This document shows, piece by piece, positions 26,839 through 35,545 of a DNA stretch of 64,000 bases. The translations under genes were made by a program, and so were the position numbers. The notes below the pieces were generated by a model. It searched no databases. It worked only from the letters and a program-made list of their open reading frames with translations, and had not been told where the DNA came from. Origin of the DNA: Pararoseomonas sp. SCSIO 73927 (GTDB taxonomy: Bacteria; Pseudomonadota; Alphaproteobacteria; Acetobacterales; Acetobacteraceae); assembly GCF_037040815.1 (NCBI RefSeq), contig NZ_CP146232.1:3094501-3158500 (forward strand). The letters are read 5' to 3'. Numbering within the stretch: the stretch's first letter is position 1; every line of letters begins with the position of its first letter.

Positions 26839-27816
26839 CTAAACCGGATCGATCGGCGGCTGCCCGCGCAACACCGCCGCCACGTTGTCCAGCGCCTTGA
26901 AGCCCATGGCGTCGCGCGTCTCCACCGTGGCGCTGGCGACGTGCGGCGTCAGGAACACGTTGGGCAGTTCCGCGAAGCGCAGGTCGAAGGCCGGCTCCTG
27001 CCGGAACACGTCCAGCCCGGCGGCGAAGAGGTGGCCGGACTTCAGCGCGTCGATCAGCGCGTCCTCGTCCACGAGCGACCCGCGCGCGGTGTTCACGAAG
27101 ACGGCGCCGCGCGGCAGCAGGGCGAAGGTTTCCGCCGTCATCAGCGTGCCTGCCGAACCGCCGGGCAGGTGCAGCGACAGAATCTGACAGCGCGGCAGCA
27201 TCGCCCGCAGGTCGGCCACGTACTCCGCGCCCATCTCCAGATCCGGCGCCAGGCGGCTGCGGTTGTTGTAGAGGATCTTCATCCCGAAGCCGCGCGCCCG
27301 CTGCGCCATGGCCCGGCCGATCCGCCCCATCCCGACGATGCCGAGCGTCTTGGCGCTGGGCTGGATGCCGAGGTTGTCCGGCATGCCGAAGGGCTTGCGC
27401 CAGCCCGCGCGCATGATCGCCTCGTACTCGTGCCCGCGCCGGCAGGCGTTGAGCAGGAGCATGAAGGCGAGGTCGGCCGTGCAGTCCGTCAGCACGTCCG
27501 GCGTGTTCGTCACGATGACGCCCGCGGCCTTCACCGCGGCCGCATCCATGTGGTCGTAGCCGACGCTGGTGTTGGCGACGATCTTCAGGCCGGGGGGAAG
27601 GGCGGCGGCGTGGGTCGCGTTGATCTTGGCGGAGCCGCCGATCACCAGCGCGGCGAGGCCCTTCTCCGCCGCGATGCCGATCGCCTCCTCGGCCGACATG
27701 TCGTGCTCGGCGACGAGCGCGCCGAACTCACGCCGCGCACGGTCTGCCACCGCTGGCGGCACGCGCCGCGCCACCAGCACGCCGCCCGGAATCTGCTCCG
27801 TCGTGTTCGCCGTCAC
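26839..27816 (-). CDS. D-isomer 2-hydroxyacid dehydrogenase (glyoxylate reductase type)
   Basis: A 325-residue NAD(P)-dependent dehydrogenase that interconverts 2-keto and D-2-hydroxy acids. The Rossmann motif is GIVGMGRIGRAMA, the catalytic Arg lies in VNTARGSLVDEDAL, and the His region is TPHVASAT, with an Asp/Glu pair around FRQEPAF. The N-terminus GGVLVARRVPPAVADR matches glyoxylate/hydroxypyruvate reductases. I chose GTG 27816 with an upstream GGAG. This start lies 89 bp inside the end of the GntR gene, so the two overlap and are probably co-transcribed. Confidence 0.88.
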   Translation of the reverse strand: MTANTTEQIPGGVLVARRVPPAVADRARREFGALVAEHDMSAEEAIGIAAEKGLAALVIGGSAKINATHAAALPPGLKIVANTSVGYDHMDAAAVKAAGVIVTNTPDVLTDCTADLAFMLLLNACRRGHEYEAIMRAGWRKPFGMPDNLGIQPSAKTLGIVGMGRIGRAMAQRARGFGMKILYNNRSRLAPDLEMGAEYVADLRAMLPRCQILSLHLPGGSAGTLMTAETFALLPRGAVFVNTARGSLVDEDALIDALKSGHLFAAGLDVFRQEPAFDLRFAELPNVFLTPHVASATVETRDAMGFKALDNVAAVLRGQPPIDPV

Positions 27817-28513
27817 GCATCGTCTCCATCGGTCTCGCGGCCTCCAGCCCAGCGCCGGGGAAGGCAACCGAGAGGGAACGCAGGGTGTGGGCGCGCATCA
27901 GCGCCTCCGCCTCTTCCGCCGCGCCCGCCTCGATCCGGTTCAGGATCGCGGCGTGCTCCGCCTCGGCCAGCGCCCGTTCCGTCGAGCTGGCCAGCACGCG
28001 GCCGCGGCTCATCACGTGGTAGGCGCGCAGCGCGCGCAGGGTGCGGATCAGCAGGGCGTTGCCGGTGATGGCGTGCAGGGTGCCGTGGAAGGCCTCGTTC
28101 GCCTCCTGCAGCCCCTCGGGATCGTCCGCGGCGGTGGCGGCGCTGATCGCCTCCATCCGGTCGCGCAGGGCGGCCAGATCCTCCGGCGTCGCGCCGCGGG
28201 CAACGAGCCCGGCGGCCACGCCCTCCATCGAGGCGCGGATCAGGCCCATCTCCAGCAGCCGGTCCTCGTCGAGGGCGGCGACGAAGGTGCCGCTGCGCGG
28301 GCGGCTCTCCACCAGCCCCTCGCCCTCCAGCCGCCGCAACGCCTCCCGGATCGGCTGGGCGGAGATGGCGAGGGCGGCGGCGAGGCTGCGCTCGGATAGC
28401 TTGCGGCCCGGCGGCAGGGTGCCGTCCACGATCGCCTCGCAGAGCCGCTCATAGGCGCGCTCGGCGAGGGACGGGGCATCGTCGGCGACGAGCGGCTGCA
28501 GCGGGTGGGGCAC
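27728..28513 (-). CDS. GntR-family transcriptional regulator (FCD subfamily)
   Basis: A 261-residue regulator. A winged helix at about residues 10-80 (AYERLCEAIVDGTLPPGRKL, SAQPIREALRRLEGEGLV) is followed by an all-helical FCD ligand-binding domain with metal-ligand-like His residues (NEAFHGTLH, EHAAIL). It starts with GTG, and the ribosome site is weak. Its 3' end runs into the hydroxyacid dehydrogenase start, so it probably controls that gene in response to an organic acid. The last 35 residues are low complexity. Confidence 0.88.
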   Translation of the reverse strand: MPHPLQPLVADDAPSLAERAYERLCEAIVDGTLPPGRKLSERSLAAALAISAQPIREALRRLEGEGLVESRPRSGTFVAALDEDRLLEMGLIRASMEGVAAGLVARGATPEDLAALRDRMEAISAATAADDPEGLQEANEAFHGTLHAITGNALLIRTLRALRAYHVMSRGRVLASSTERALAEAEHAAILNRIEAGAAEEAEALMRAHTLRSLSVAFPGAGLEAARPMETMRDGEHDGADSGRRAGGAARAASGGRPCAA

Positions 28514-28581
28514 GCGCGACGCTATGGCAGTTCAGCAGAATCCCGCAAGGGCGCCGAACTGTTTGGTTCAGGTGGCCTCGC

Positions 28582-29397
28582 TCAGGCGGGGGTGGGCAGG
28601 CGCATCCATTCCGGCACCGCCGGGCGCAGCACGGCCTCCCCGCAGCCCAGCGCATCGGCCCGGGCCGCCTCCAGCCGCAGCAGCGCCAGGCCGCGCCCGT
28701 CCCGGCCGGAGCGCATGTCGCCCACCACGGCGCCGTCCAGCGTCACCGGCGCGTTGCGCGGGGGAAGCGGGCCCTGCACCTGCACCGGCACCAGCCGGCG
28801 CTTGAGCAGGCCTCGGTAGCGGGTGCGGGCCGTCAGCTCCTGGCCCATGTAGCAGCCCTTCTCCCAGGCGATGCCGCCCAGCTCGTCGAAGCCGGCCTCC
28901 AGCAGCACGGTCTTGTCGCGGTCCAGGTCCCGCACGCCGTCGGGCAGGCCAAGCTCCAGGCGGTGGCGGTCATAGGCGGCCGGATCGCCCTCCAGCGCCG
29001 TGCCGTAAATCCGCCAGCCCGCCGCCTCTACTCGCGGGTCGCGGCGGGCGGTGGCGGCCATGGGCGGCTCATCCGCCCAGACGGCGCCGACGGGCACCCC
29101 CTCCGAGAGGTCGGAGAGAATGACCTTGGACCGCAGCCGGAACCGGGAGAGGCGCTCCACCACCATCGCCGCGTCCGCGCGCGGCAGGTCCAGCAGGATC
29201 GCGTCCTCCGCGATCCCCGGCGCCTCGAACACCAGGAAGTCGCTGATCCACTTGCCCTGGGGGGAGAGCAGGGCGGCCCAGCGCATCCCCGTGCCCAGCC
29301 CCGTCACGTCGTTGGAGACGAGGCCCTGGAGGAAGGTCTCCCGGTCGGGGCCGGAGACGGCGACGAGGCCGCGGTCGGGAAGGGGGGTGGCTGGCAT
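28582..29397 (-). CDS. ygfZ: YgfZ/GcvT-family folate-binding protein
   Basis: A 271-residue member of the YgfZ family, which helps build or repair certain [4Fe-4S] enzymes in a tetrahydrofolate-dependent way. The signature KGCYMGQELTARTRYRG with its conserved Cys is present. The N-terminal part (PDRETFLQGLVSNDV) matches the GcvT-like fold. Length is slightly short but complete. It is divergent from the glycosyltransferase cluster that starts 120 bp away. Confidence 0.93.
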   Translation of the reverse strand: MPATPLPDRGLVAVSGPDRETFLQGLVSNDVTGLGTGMRWAALLSPQGKWISDFLVFEAPGIAEDAILLDLPRADAAMVVERLSRFRLRSKVILSDLSEGVPVGAVWADEPPMAATARRDPRVEAAGWRIYGTALEGDPAAYDRHRLELGLPDGVRDLDRDKTVLLEAGFDELGGIAWEKGCYMGQELTARTRYRGLLKRRLVPVQVQGPLPPRNAPVTLDGAVVGDMRSGRDGRGLALLRLEAARADALGCGEAVLRPAVPEWMRLPTPA

Positions 29398-29517
29398 GGG
29401 GGTGAGATCGGGCGCGCCTGCCCGCGCTGCAACCCGTGCCCGTTCCCGTGCCCACCCCCGCGCCCACCCCCGCGCATGGTCCATCCTGCCCGACGGCGTG
29501 CTACAAGGGCCGCGCCC

Positions 29518-30423
29518 ATGCGGATCCTCTTCGTCACCTCCACGCGGATCGGCGACGCCGTCCTCTCCACCGGCCTGCTGGACCACCTGATCCGCACCCA
29601 TCCCGGCGCGCGGATCACGGTGGCCTGCGGCCCGGTGGCGGAGGGCGTCTTCGCCCGCATGCCGGGGCGCGAGCGCACCATCGTGGTCACGAAGCGGGCG
29701 CTGTCGCTGCACTGGATCGACCTCTGGGCGCAGGTGGCCGGCACCTTCTGGGACCTGGTGGTGGACCTGCGCGGATCGGCGCTGGGCTACCTGGTCCCGG
29801 CACGGCGGCGGGTGGTGATGCGCGGCGGGCGGCGTCCCGGCCACCGCATCGGCCATATCGCGGGCGTGCTCCGGCTGGACCCGCCGCCCCGCCCGGTGGC
29901 CTGGTTCGCGGAGGAGGATTCCGCGCGGGCCGCCGCGCTGCTGGGCGATGACCGGCCGATCCTCGCCCTCGGCCCCACCGCCAACTGGGCGGGCAAGGTC
30001 TGGCCGGCGGAGCGCTTCGTGGCCCTGGCCGGGGCGCTGATCGCGCCCGGCGGCCCGCTGGCGGGCGCGCGCCCCGTTCTGCTGGGCGGGCCGGGTGAGG
30101 CGGAGCGGGCCATGGCGGCCCCGGTGGTGCGGGCGCTTCCCGGCGCGCTGGACCTGATCGGCGGGCTCTCCCTGCCGGAGGCGGCGGCGCTGCTGGCGCG
30201 GGCGAGCCTGTTCGTGGGCAATGATTCCGGGCTGATGCACCTCTCCGCCGCGGCGGGTACGCCGACGCTCGGCCTCTTCGGCCCCACCCCCGCTTCCGAG
30301 TACGGCCCGGTGGGCCGCGCCGCGCGGGCGGTGCTGGCGCCGGACGGGCGGATGGAGGGGCTCTCCGTCGACATGGCGAGGGAGGCCGCGACGGCCCTGC
30401 TGCCCTCGCCCGCCACGGTCTAA
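29518..30423 (+). CDS. Glycosyltransferase family 9 (heptosyltransferase-like)
   Basis: A 301-residue inverting GT-B enzyme related to the ADP-heptose:LPS heptosyltransferases. It begins with MRILFVTSTRIGDAVLSTGL and carries the GT9 signature GNDSGLMHLSAAAGTPTLGLFGPT at about residues 238-261, so the sugar-nucleotide site is intact. It probably builds lipopolysaccharide core. It opens a plus-strand cluster with a GT2 and a GT4 gene. I chose ATG 29518 because it starts directly at the conserved N-terminus. Confidence 0.9.
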   Translation: MRILFVTSTRIGDAVLSTGLLDHLIRTHPGARITVACGPVAEGVFARMPGRERTIVVTKRALSLHWIDLWAQVAGTFWDLVVDLRGSALGYLVPARRRVVMRGGRRPGHRIGHIAGVLRLDPPPRPVAWFAEEDSARAAALLGDDRPILALGPTANWAGKVWPAERFVALAGALIAPGGPLAGARPVLLGGPGEAERAMAAPVVRALPGALDLIGGLSLPEAAALLARASLFVGNDSGLMHLSAAAGTPTLGLFGPTPASEYGPVGRAARAVLAPDGRMEGLSVDMAREAATALLPSPATV

Positions 30424-30455
30424 GGTCCGGGGCCAAGGATCGCCGGGAGCGCAGC

Positions 30456-31229
30456 ATGAGCCGAATTTCCGCCCTCATCGTCGCGCGCAACGAGGCGGAG
30501 CGGCTGCCCGGCCTCCTCGCCAGCCTGGAACCGGCGGACGAGATCGTGGTGGTGCTGGACCGCAGCACGGATGCCAGCCTCGCCATCGCCTGGAAGCGCG
30601 CCCACCGCGTGATCGAGGGCGCCTGGGCGACAGAGGGGGAGCGGCGCAACGCCGGGCTGGCCGCCTGTACCGGCGATTGGGTTCTGGAGGTGGAGCCGGA
30701 CGAGATCGTGCCGCCCGCCCTGTGGCCGGAGATCCGGCGCGTCGCGCAATCCTCCCCCCACGCCTGGCACCGGCTGCGGATCGACAACCACCTCGGCGAC
30801 CGGCTGATCCGGCGGGGCTGGACCGGCCGGCTGGGCGCGGCGGAGAAGCCCGTCCTCTCCCGCCGGGGCGCCAAGCGCTGGCGGGAGAGGACGGAGGCAG
30901 AGGCCGAGTGGGAGGGGTCCGAGGGGCCGCCGATCCTGGCCGCCGGCCTGCACCGGGTGGTGGACACGGACGTCTCCGGCCTGCTGCGCCGGCTGGACCG
31001 GGAGACGGATGCGGAGGCGGCCGACCGCTTGGCCGCCGGGCGTCCGGGCACGCTGCCGGGCGCGCTGGTGGGCGCCGTTCGGGGCTCCTTCGGCTCCTTC
31101 TTCCGGCATGGCGGCTGGCGCGAAGGGGGGTGGGGCGTGCTGCTGGCCGTCCTCGCGGGGATGGTGCCCGTGCTGTCCCACCTCAAGGCGCGGCTGGAGC
31201 CGGAACGGCACAGGAACGAGGACGCTTGA
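30456..31229 (+). CDS. Glycosyltransferase family 2 (LPS core type)
   Basis: A 257-residue GT-A enzyme of the WaaE/KdtX-like branch. The N-terminal ISALIVARNEAERLPGLLASL and the sugar-nucleotide region EIVVVLDRSTD are typical, as is EVEPDEIV in place of the metal-binding Asp triad. The C-terminus has a hydrophobic helix (GVLLAVLAGMVPVLSHL) that may anchor it to the inner membrane. Its stop overlaps the TTG of the next glycosyltransferase by four bases. Confidence 0.85.
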   Translation: MSRISALIVARNEAERLPGLLASLEPADEIVVVLDRSTDASLAIAWKRAHRVIEGAWATEGERRNAGLAACTGDWVLEVEPDEIVPPALWPEIRRVAQSSPHAWHRLRIDNHLGDRLIRRGWTGRLGAAEKPVLSRRGAKRWRERTEAEAEWEGSEGPPILAAGLHRVVDTDVSGLLRRLDRETDAEAADRLAAGRPGTLPGALVGAVRGSFGSFFRHGGWREGGWGVLLAVLAGMVPVLSHLKARLEPERHRNEDA

Positions 31230-32338
31230 TCCTCCTCCTCACCCAGAACTTCCCGCCCGATCCCGGCGGCATCGAGACGCTGATGGGCGGGATGGCCCGC
31301 GCCCTGGCGGAGGGCGGGCGGGAGGTGCTGGTGCTGGCCGACCACATCCGCGGCCGAGGGTTGCCGGAGCCGGGATGGTCGCCGGGGCTGGAGCTGCGCC
31401 GCTACGGCGGGCCGCGCCCGCTGCGTCGGCTGGTGAAGGCGCTGGCCGCCCGCCGCGCCCTCGCCCGCCGGCCGGTGGAGGTGGTGATTGCCGATAGCTG
31501 GAAGAGCCTGGAAGCCCTGCCGCGCCCGCGGGTCCCGACCCTCGTCCTGGCGCACGGCATGGAGTTCCCGCGCGATCCCTCCGCCCGCAAGCGGGGGCGG
31601 ATCGAGCGGGCGCTGGCGAAGGCGGACGCGGTGGCCGCCAACTCGGCCTTCACCGCCGGGCTGGCGCGGCCCTTCCTGCCGGGCAGGGCGCCGTCCCTCT
31701 CCGTGGTGCTGCCGCCGATCGAGACGCAGCCGGAGGCGGGCGATGCCGATCGGGCGGCGGTGGCGCGCCTGCGCGGGGAGGGGCCGCTGATCCTCTCCCT
31801 GGCCCGGCTGGAGCCGCGCAAGGGCGTGGACATGGTGATCCGCGCCATCCCCGCCCTGGCGGCGCGGCACCCCGGGCTGCGCCACGCCGTGGCGGGCGGG
31901 GGAGGGGACCTGCCCCGGCTGCGCGCGCTGGCGGCGGAGCTGGGCGTGTCGGATCGGGTGCGCTTCCTCGGCCGGGTGGAGGACGGGATGAAAGCGGCGC
32001 TCCTCGCGGGGGCCGACCTCTTCGCCATGCCGGTGCGGCGGGAGGGGAATTCGGTGGAGGGCTTCGGCCTCGTCTACCTGGAGGCCGCCTGGCACGGGCT
32101 GCCCGCCCTGGCCGGGCAGGAGGGCGGCGCGGCGGAGGCGGTGGCGGAGGGGGAGACCGGGCTGGTCTGCGACGGCGCCGACGCGGCCTCCGTGGAAGCG
32201 GCCCTGGCCCGGCTGCTGGAGGACGCGGCCCTGCGCCGCCGGATGGGCGAGGCGGCGGCGCGGCGCGCTCGGGCCGAGTTCACCTGGGCGGCGGCGCTGC
32301 CGCGCTATCTCGCCCTGCAGAAAGACGCAGCGCGGTGA
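31226..32338 (+). CDS. Glycosyltransferase family 4
   Basis: A 370-residue GT-B transferase with LLLTQNFPPDPGGIETLMGG at the N-terminus, ARLEPRKGVDMVI in the middle, and the E-x7-E box in SVEGFGLVYLEAAWHGLPAL. The start is a TTG in a TTGA overlap with the GT2 stop behind an AGGAACGAGGA ribosome site, which indicates coupled translation. Its last 59 bp overlap the end of the convergent O-antigen ligase gene. It probably extends LPS core or a surface glycan. Confidence 0.88.
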   Translation: MILLLTQNFPPDPGGIETLMGGMARALAEGGREVLVLADHIRGRGLPEPGWSPGLELRRYGGPRPLRRLVKALAARRALARRPVEVVIADSWKSLEALPRPRVPTLVLAHGMEFPRDPSARKRGRIERALAKADAVAANSAFTAGLARPFLPGRAPSLSVVLPPIETQPEAGDADRAAVARLRGEGPLILSLARLEPRKGVDMVIRAIPALAARHPGLRHAVAGGGGDLPRLRALAAELGVSDRVRFLGRVEDGMKAALLAGADLFAMPVRREGNSVEGFGLVYLEAAWHGLPALAGQEGGAAEAVAEGETGLVCDGADAASVEAALARLLEDAALRRRMGEAAARRARAEFTWAAALPRYLALQKDAAR

Positions 32339-33536
32339 GGGCCAGGGCGGCGACGAGCAGCAGCCCGATCCACCACTCCTGCCAGATGCCGTAGCTGAGC
32401 ATCCCCACCGTGGCGGCGGCGGCCAGCACGCCCGCACCCGCCGGGCCCGCCAGGGCGGCGGCGGCGCCCAGCCCGAGCATCAGCAGCGCGACGAGCGCCG
32501 CGCCCACCCCGCCCAGCTCCAGCCAGACCTGGATCGGGGCGTTGTGGGTGTGCAGCGGCAGGCGCTGCGCCTCGCGCCGTCCGAACCAGGCCTGCGAGAA
32601 GGGGGAGGTGAGGCCGTAGCGCTCCAGGATCGTGGCGTCGAAGCGGTCCTGCCCGCCGGGGATGGTCCGGGCCGCCTCCCCGCCCCAGCCGAGGACGGGG
32701 CGCTCCGCGATGCGGGACAGGGCGAAGTCCCAGATGAGGATGCGGTGCGCGGCGGAGGGCTGCATCGTCTCCAGCGAGGGCAGGCGCGGCAGCAGCGCGC
32801 CGGTGATCAAGGGGGCGGCCAGGAAGCCGACGGCCAGCGCTGCGCCGATCGCGCGGGCGGTCCAGGCCCCGATCCAAGCCGCTGTCCCGGCCGCCAGAAG
32901 CCCCGCCACGATGGCGATCTTCGCGGACTCCGCCGGCAGCAGGAAGGCGGTGACCAGCCCGCCCAGCACCAGCGCTGCCCGCGCGGCGCGGGGGATGCCG
33001 CGCAGGAACGGGATGACGGGCAGCAGCACCGCGATCGTGGAGACGGCGGGCTTCAAGCTGAAGGAGAGGGTCCCCGGCGCGTCCCGCATCCCGCGCAGGG
33101 CCGCCCGCAGCGCGCCACCGAGGGCGTGGTCGATGAGGGCGAGGAGGATGGCGAGGCCCAGGCCCAGGGCCAGGCGGTGCAGGATCGCCTCCGCCTCCTC
33201 CGGCGTGGCGGTGGACACGGCGCCGCAGGCGAGGGCGCCGAGCAGGATGAACCCGCCCATCACCAGGGCGGTGGTGGCAGCGAGCGCCGGCGCGGGCGCC
33301 CAGGCCGCGGAGACGAGGCACCAGAGGAGCGGGAGCAGGGCGAGAAGGGCGGTGCGCCCCGGCCGGGGCAACCGGCCGCCCGCGCGAAGGTGCCCGGCGA
33401 CGACCGCCACGAGGCCGATGGTGGCGGCCAGGGCGATTCCCCGGAACTGCCCTAAGGCGACGAGCGGCACCGCCAGGAGCAGGATCCCTGCGGGCAGGGC
33501 CGCCCCCGGCGGGATGCTGGCTCGGGAGATGGGCAT
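32280..33536 (-). CDS. O-antigen ligase family membrane protein
   Basis: A 418-residue polytopic protein with about 10-12 membrane helices and a periplasmic loop containing RLPLHTHNAPIQVWLELGGVG, the hallmark of the Wzy_C/WaaL ligase domain that joins O-antigen to lipid A-core. An upstream arginine-bearing loop (SAAHRILIWDFALSRI) is also typical. It converges with the three-gene transferase cluster and overlaps its end by 59 bp. Ligase and O-antigen polymerase are hard to tell apart by sequence alone. Confidence 0.85.
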   Translation of the reverse strand: MPISRASIPPGAALPAGILLLAVPLVALGQFRGIALAATIGLVAVVAGHLRAGGRLPRPGRTALLALLPLLWCLVSAAWAPAPALAATTALVMGGFILLGALACGAVSTATPEEAEAILHRLALGLGLAILLALIDHALGGALRAALRGMRDAPGTLSFSLKPAVSTIAVLLPVIPFLRGIPRAARAALVLGGLVTAFLLPAESAKIAIVAGLLAAGTAAWIGAWTARAIGAALAVGFLAAPLITGALLPRLPSLETMQPSAAHRILIWDFALSRIAERPVLGWGGEAARTIPGGQDRFDATILERYGLTSPFSQAWFGRREAQRLPLHTHNAPIQVWLELGGVGAALVALLMLGLGAAAALAGPAGAGVLAAAATVGMLSYGIWQEWWIGLLLVAALALTALRLSAGRDSAAAPPPR

Positions 33537-33844
33537 TCTCTGGGGCGGTTTCCGGGCGGAGGGTGCGGCGGGGGATGGACCAGTCCGGGCAGGGGCGCAA
33601 GCGGCTGGGGAACCTTCCGGGCCGGCCCGCGCAAGGGCGAGGCCGGCCCGGTATCGGCGGGGGCCGGGGGGCGGCACCTGCCGCGCCGGTGGGGGGATGC
33701 GCCCCGCCGGCGGATCGGAACAACTATCGTCGCCCGTCAGAGGCGGGGATGGGTCGAGGCGCCCCACCCCTGCCGGGAGAGGCGCCGCGGGGGACTCCCG
33801 GCCCATCCGTCCAGGGGCCGCTCCCGGGTAAGCACTCGAGTATT
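33537..33844. other. Intergenic region upstream of the O-antigen ligase gene
   Basis: About 300 bp with no supportable gene on either strand, very GC rich, with scattered GGCCGG and GGCGGGG runs and no long hairpin. It must hold the promoter of the minus-strand ligase gene. It ends at an AT-rich island that begins a different regulatory segment. Confidence 0.6.
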
Positions 33845-33863
33845 GAGAATGACTATCAATAAC
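33845..33863 (+). promoter_or_regulatory. Fur-like operator in an AT-rich island
   Basis: The 19-bp site GAGAATGACTATCAATAAC matches 14 of 19 positions of the classical Fur box GATAATGATAATCATTATC. It lies in a conspicuous AT-rich patch (33836-33872) within a GC-rich genome, about 100 bp upstream of the exported hydrolase gene. In alphaproteobacteria such sites may be read by Fur/Mur or related factors, so iron or manganese control is a suggestion only. Confidence 0.6.
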
Positions 33864-33912
33864 AAAAAATGCAAGCCTCTCTCGCGGGTGTGCCGCGGCC
33901 GTTCCTCTGGTA

Positions 33913-33938
33913 GATCGAGTGGTAGATCGGGGCGGACC
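33913..33938. repeat. Short direct repeat in the hydrolase leader
   Basis: TGGTAGATCG occurs twice about 12 bp apart in the leader between the Fur-like box and the hydrolase start. It may be a second regulator half-site pair or a chance duplication; nothing else marks it. Confidence 0.5.
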
Positions 33939-33963
33939 CGAGAGGGACGAGGAGATCCTGCCG

Positions 33964-35316
33964 ATGCGCTTGGCCCGACGCGCGCTGCTGGGGGGACTGG
34001 CCCTCGGACCGCTGCTCCCCCGCCCCGCCTTCCCGCAGCGCGCCGAGGAGGCCGCCCTGACCCCCGTTCTCCTCGTGCACGGCAACGGCGACCACGCGGC
34101 GCTTTGGATGACCACCCTCTGGCGCTTCGAGAGCAATGGCTGGCCGCGGGCGAGGCTGCGCGCGCTGGACTTCACCGACCCGCTGGCGCGCGACGACGAC
34201 GCGGTGCCGCAGCCGCTGCGCTCCTCCTCCGACGAGGCGCGGAGCGAGCTGGCGGAGGAGGTGGCGGCCTTGCGCGGGCGCACGGGCGCGGCGCGGGTGG
34301 CGCTGGTGGGCAATTCCCGCGGCGGATACCCCATCCGCAACCACGTGGCGCTGCACGGGGGCGGGGCCGAGGTGTCGCACGCCGTCACCTGCGGCACGCC
34401 GAACAACGGGATCTGGGACTGGGACGCGAACGCCAACCGCGAGTTCAGCGCCCGCTCCGCCCTGCTGCGCCGGCTGAACGCGGGGGAGTCCCAGGTGGTG
34501 CCGGGCACGGCCTTCCTCACCATCCGGTCCGACAGCAACGACCTCTACGCCCAGCCGGACGGCCGCTACCTCGGCCGGCCCGGCACGCCGACGGGGGTGG
34601 GTTACGACAGCCCGGAGCTGCGCGGGGCCACCAACATCGTGCTGCCGGGGGTGGACCACCGGGAGACGGCCTACTCCGCCCGCGCCTTCCGCGAGATCTT
34701 CCGCTTCATCGCCGGGCGGGAGCCGGAGCGGCTGGACGTGGTGCCGGAGGAGCGGGTGGTGCTGAACGGCCGCGTCACCGGCACGCCGGGCGGGGTGCAG
34801 ACCAACCGCCCTGTCGCCGGCGCGATGGTGGAGGTGTTCCGCGTGCACCCCGGCTCGGGTGAGCGCATGGGCGGGCCGATCCACGCGAAGATGACGGGGG
34901 CGGACGGGCTCTGGGGGCCGCTGACGGTCGGGCCGAACTGGCTGCTGGAATTCGTGGTGGCCGCGCCGGACCACCCGATCACCCATTCCTACCGCAACCC
35001 CTTCCCCCGCTCCTCGGACGTGGTCCATCTGCGCCCGGCCGCACCGCCCGCGGCGGCGGATCGCGGTGCGGCGGCGCTGCTGCGCTTCACCCGCCCGCGC
35101 GGCTATTTCGGCATCCCGCGCGATGTCGTGCTGCTGGACGGCAAGGAACCGGCGGAGGTGCCGCGCGGCGTGGCGGCCGGCGCCACCGCCACCGCGCGCC
35201 TGCCGGCGGAGCGGATCGGCACGCCGGTGGTCGGGCTGTTCAACGAGGAGCGCGTCGTCGCCCGCGCATGGCCGCTGGCGGAGAACCGGATCACGGTGGC
35301 CGAGCTGACCTGGTAG
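33964..35316 (+). CDS. Exported alpha/beta hydrolase (lipase/esterase-like)
   Basis: A 450-residue exported protein. A Tat-like signal (RLARRALLGGLALG) precedes an alpha/beta-hydrolase domain with an oxyanion-type VHGNGDHAALW, the nucleophile elbow GNSRGG, and a His in VDHRETAYS. From about residue 265 a beta-sandwich-like region follows (RVTGTPGGVQTNRPVAGA). The substrate is unknown; lipids, polyesters or siderophore esters all fit such folds. The Fur-like box upstream makes a metal-linked role worth testing. The ATG at 33964 has a GAGGAG site and opens directly on the signal; an in-frame upstream start at 33919 lacks one. Confidence 0.78.
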   Translation: MRLARRALLGGLALGPLLPRPAFPQRAEEAALTPVLLVHGNGDHAALWMTTLWRFESNGWPRARLRALDFTDPLARDDDAVPQPLRSSSDEARSELAEEVAALRGRTGAARVALVGNSRGGYPIRNHVALHGGGAEVSHAVTCGTPNNGIWDWDANANREFSARSALLRRLNAGESQVVPGTAFLTIRSDSNDLYAQPDGRYLGRPGTPTGVGYDSPELRGATNIVLPGVDHRETAYSARAFREIFRFIAGREPERLDVVPEERVVLNGRVTGTPGGVQTNRPVAGAMVEVFRVHPGSGERMGGPIHAKMTGADGLWGPLTVGPNWLLEFVVAAPDHPITHSYRNPFPRSSDVVHLRPAAPPAAADRGAAALLRFTRPRGYFGIPRDVVLLDGKEPAEVPRGVAAGATATARLPAERIGTPVVGLFNEERVVARAWPLAENRITVAELTW

Positions 35317-35321
35317 GGCCG

Positions 35322-35537
35322 TCAGCCCGGGCCGGCCTGGCGGTGCGCCTCGGCGCGGGCGAGGATGGCCCGGCGCGCCTCGGCGCGCGCCCGGATAGCC
35401 CTGCGGGCGGCGGCATCGGCGCCCGGCCAGGCGACGATCTCCCCGATGGCGCGGCCGCAGCCCAGGCAGACCTCCGCCGCGTCCAGCCGGCACAGGCCGG
35501 TGCAGGGGGAGGGGACGGCGTCGCCCTCCCGGGTCAT
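35322..35537 (-). CDS. DUF1289 domain protein
   Basis: A 71-residue cysteine-containing protein. The core SPCTGLCRLDAAEVCLGCGR followed by IGEIVAWPGADAAARRAI is the DUF1289 pattern, with four Cys that could bind a metal or Fe-S cluster. It starts 8 bp after the AbrB-type transporter gene on the same strand and is probably co-transcribed. Function is unknown. Confidence 0.88.
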   Translation of the reverse strand: MTREGDAVPSPCTGLCRLDAAEVCLGCGRAIGEIVAWPGADAAARRAIRARAEARRAILARAEAHRQAGPG

Positions 35538-35545
35538 CCCAGCGC

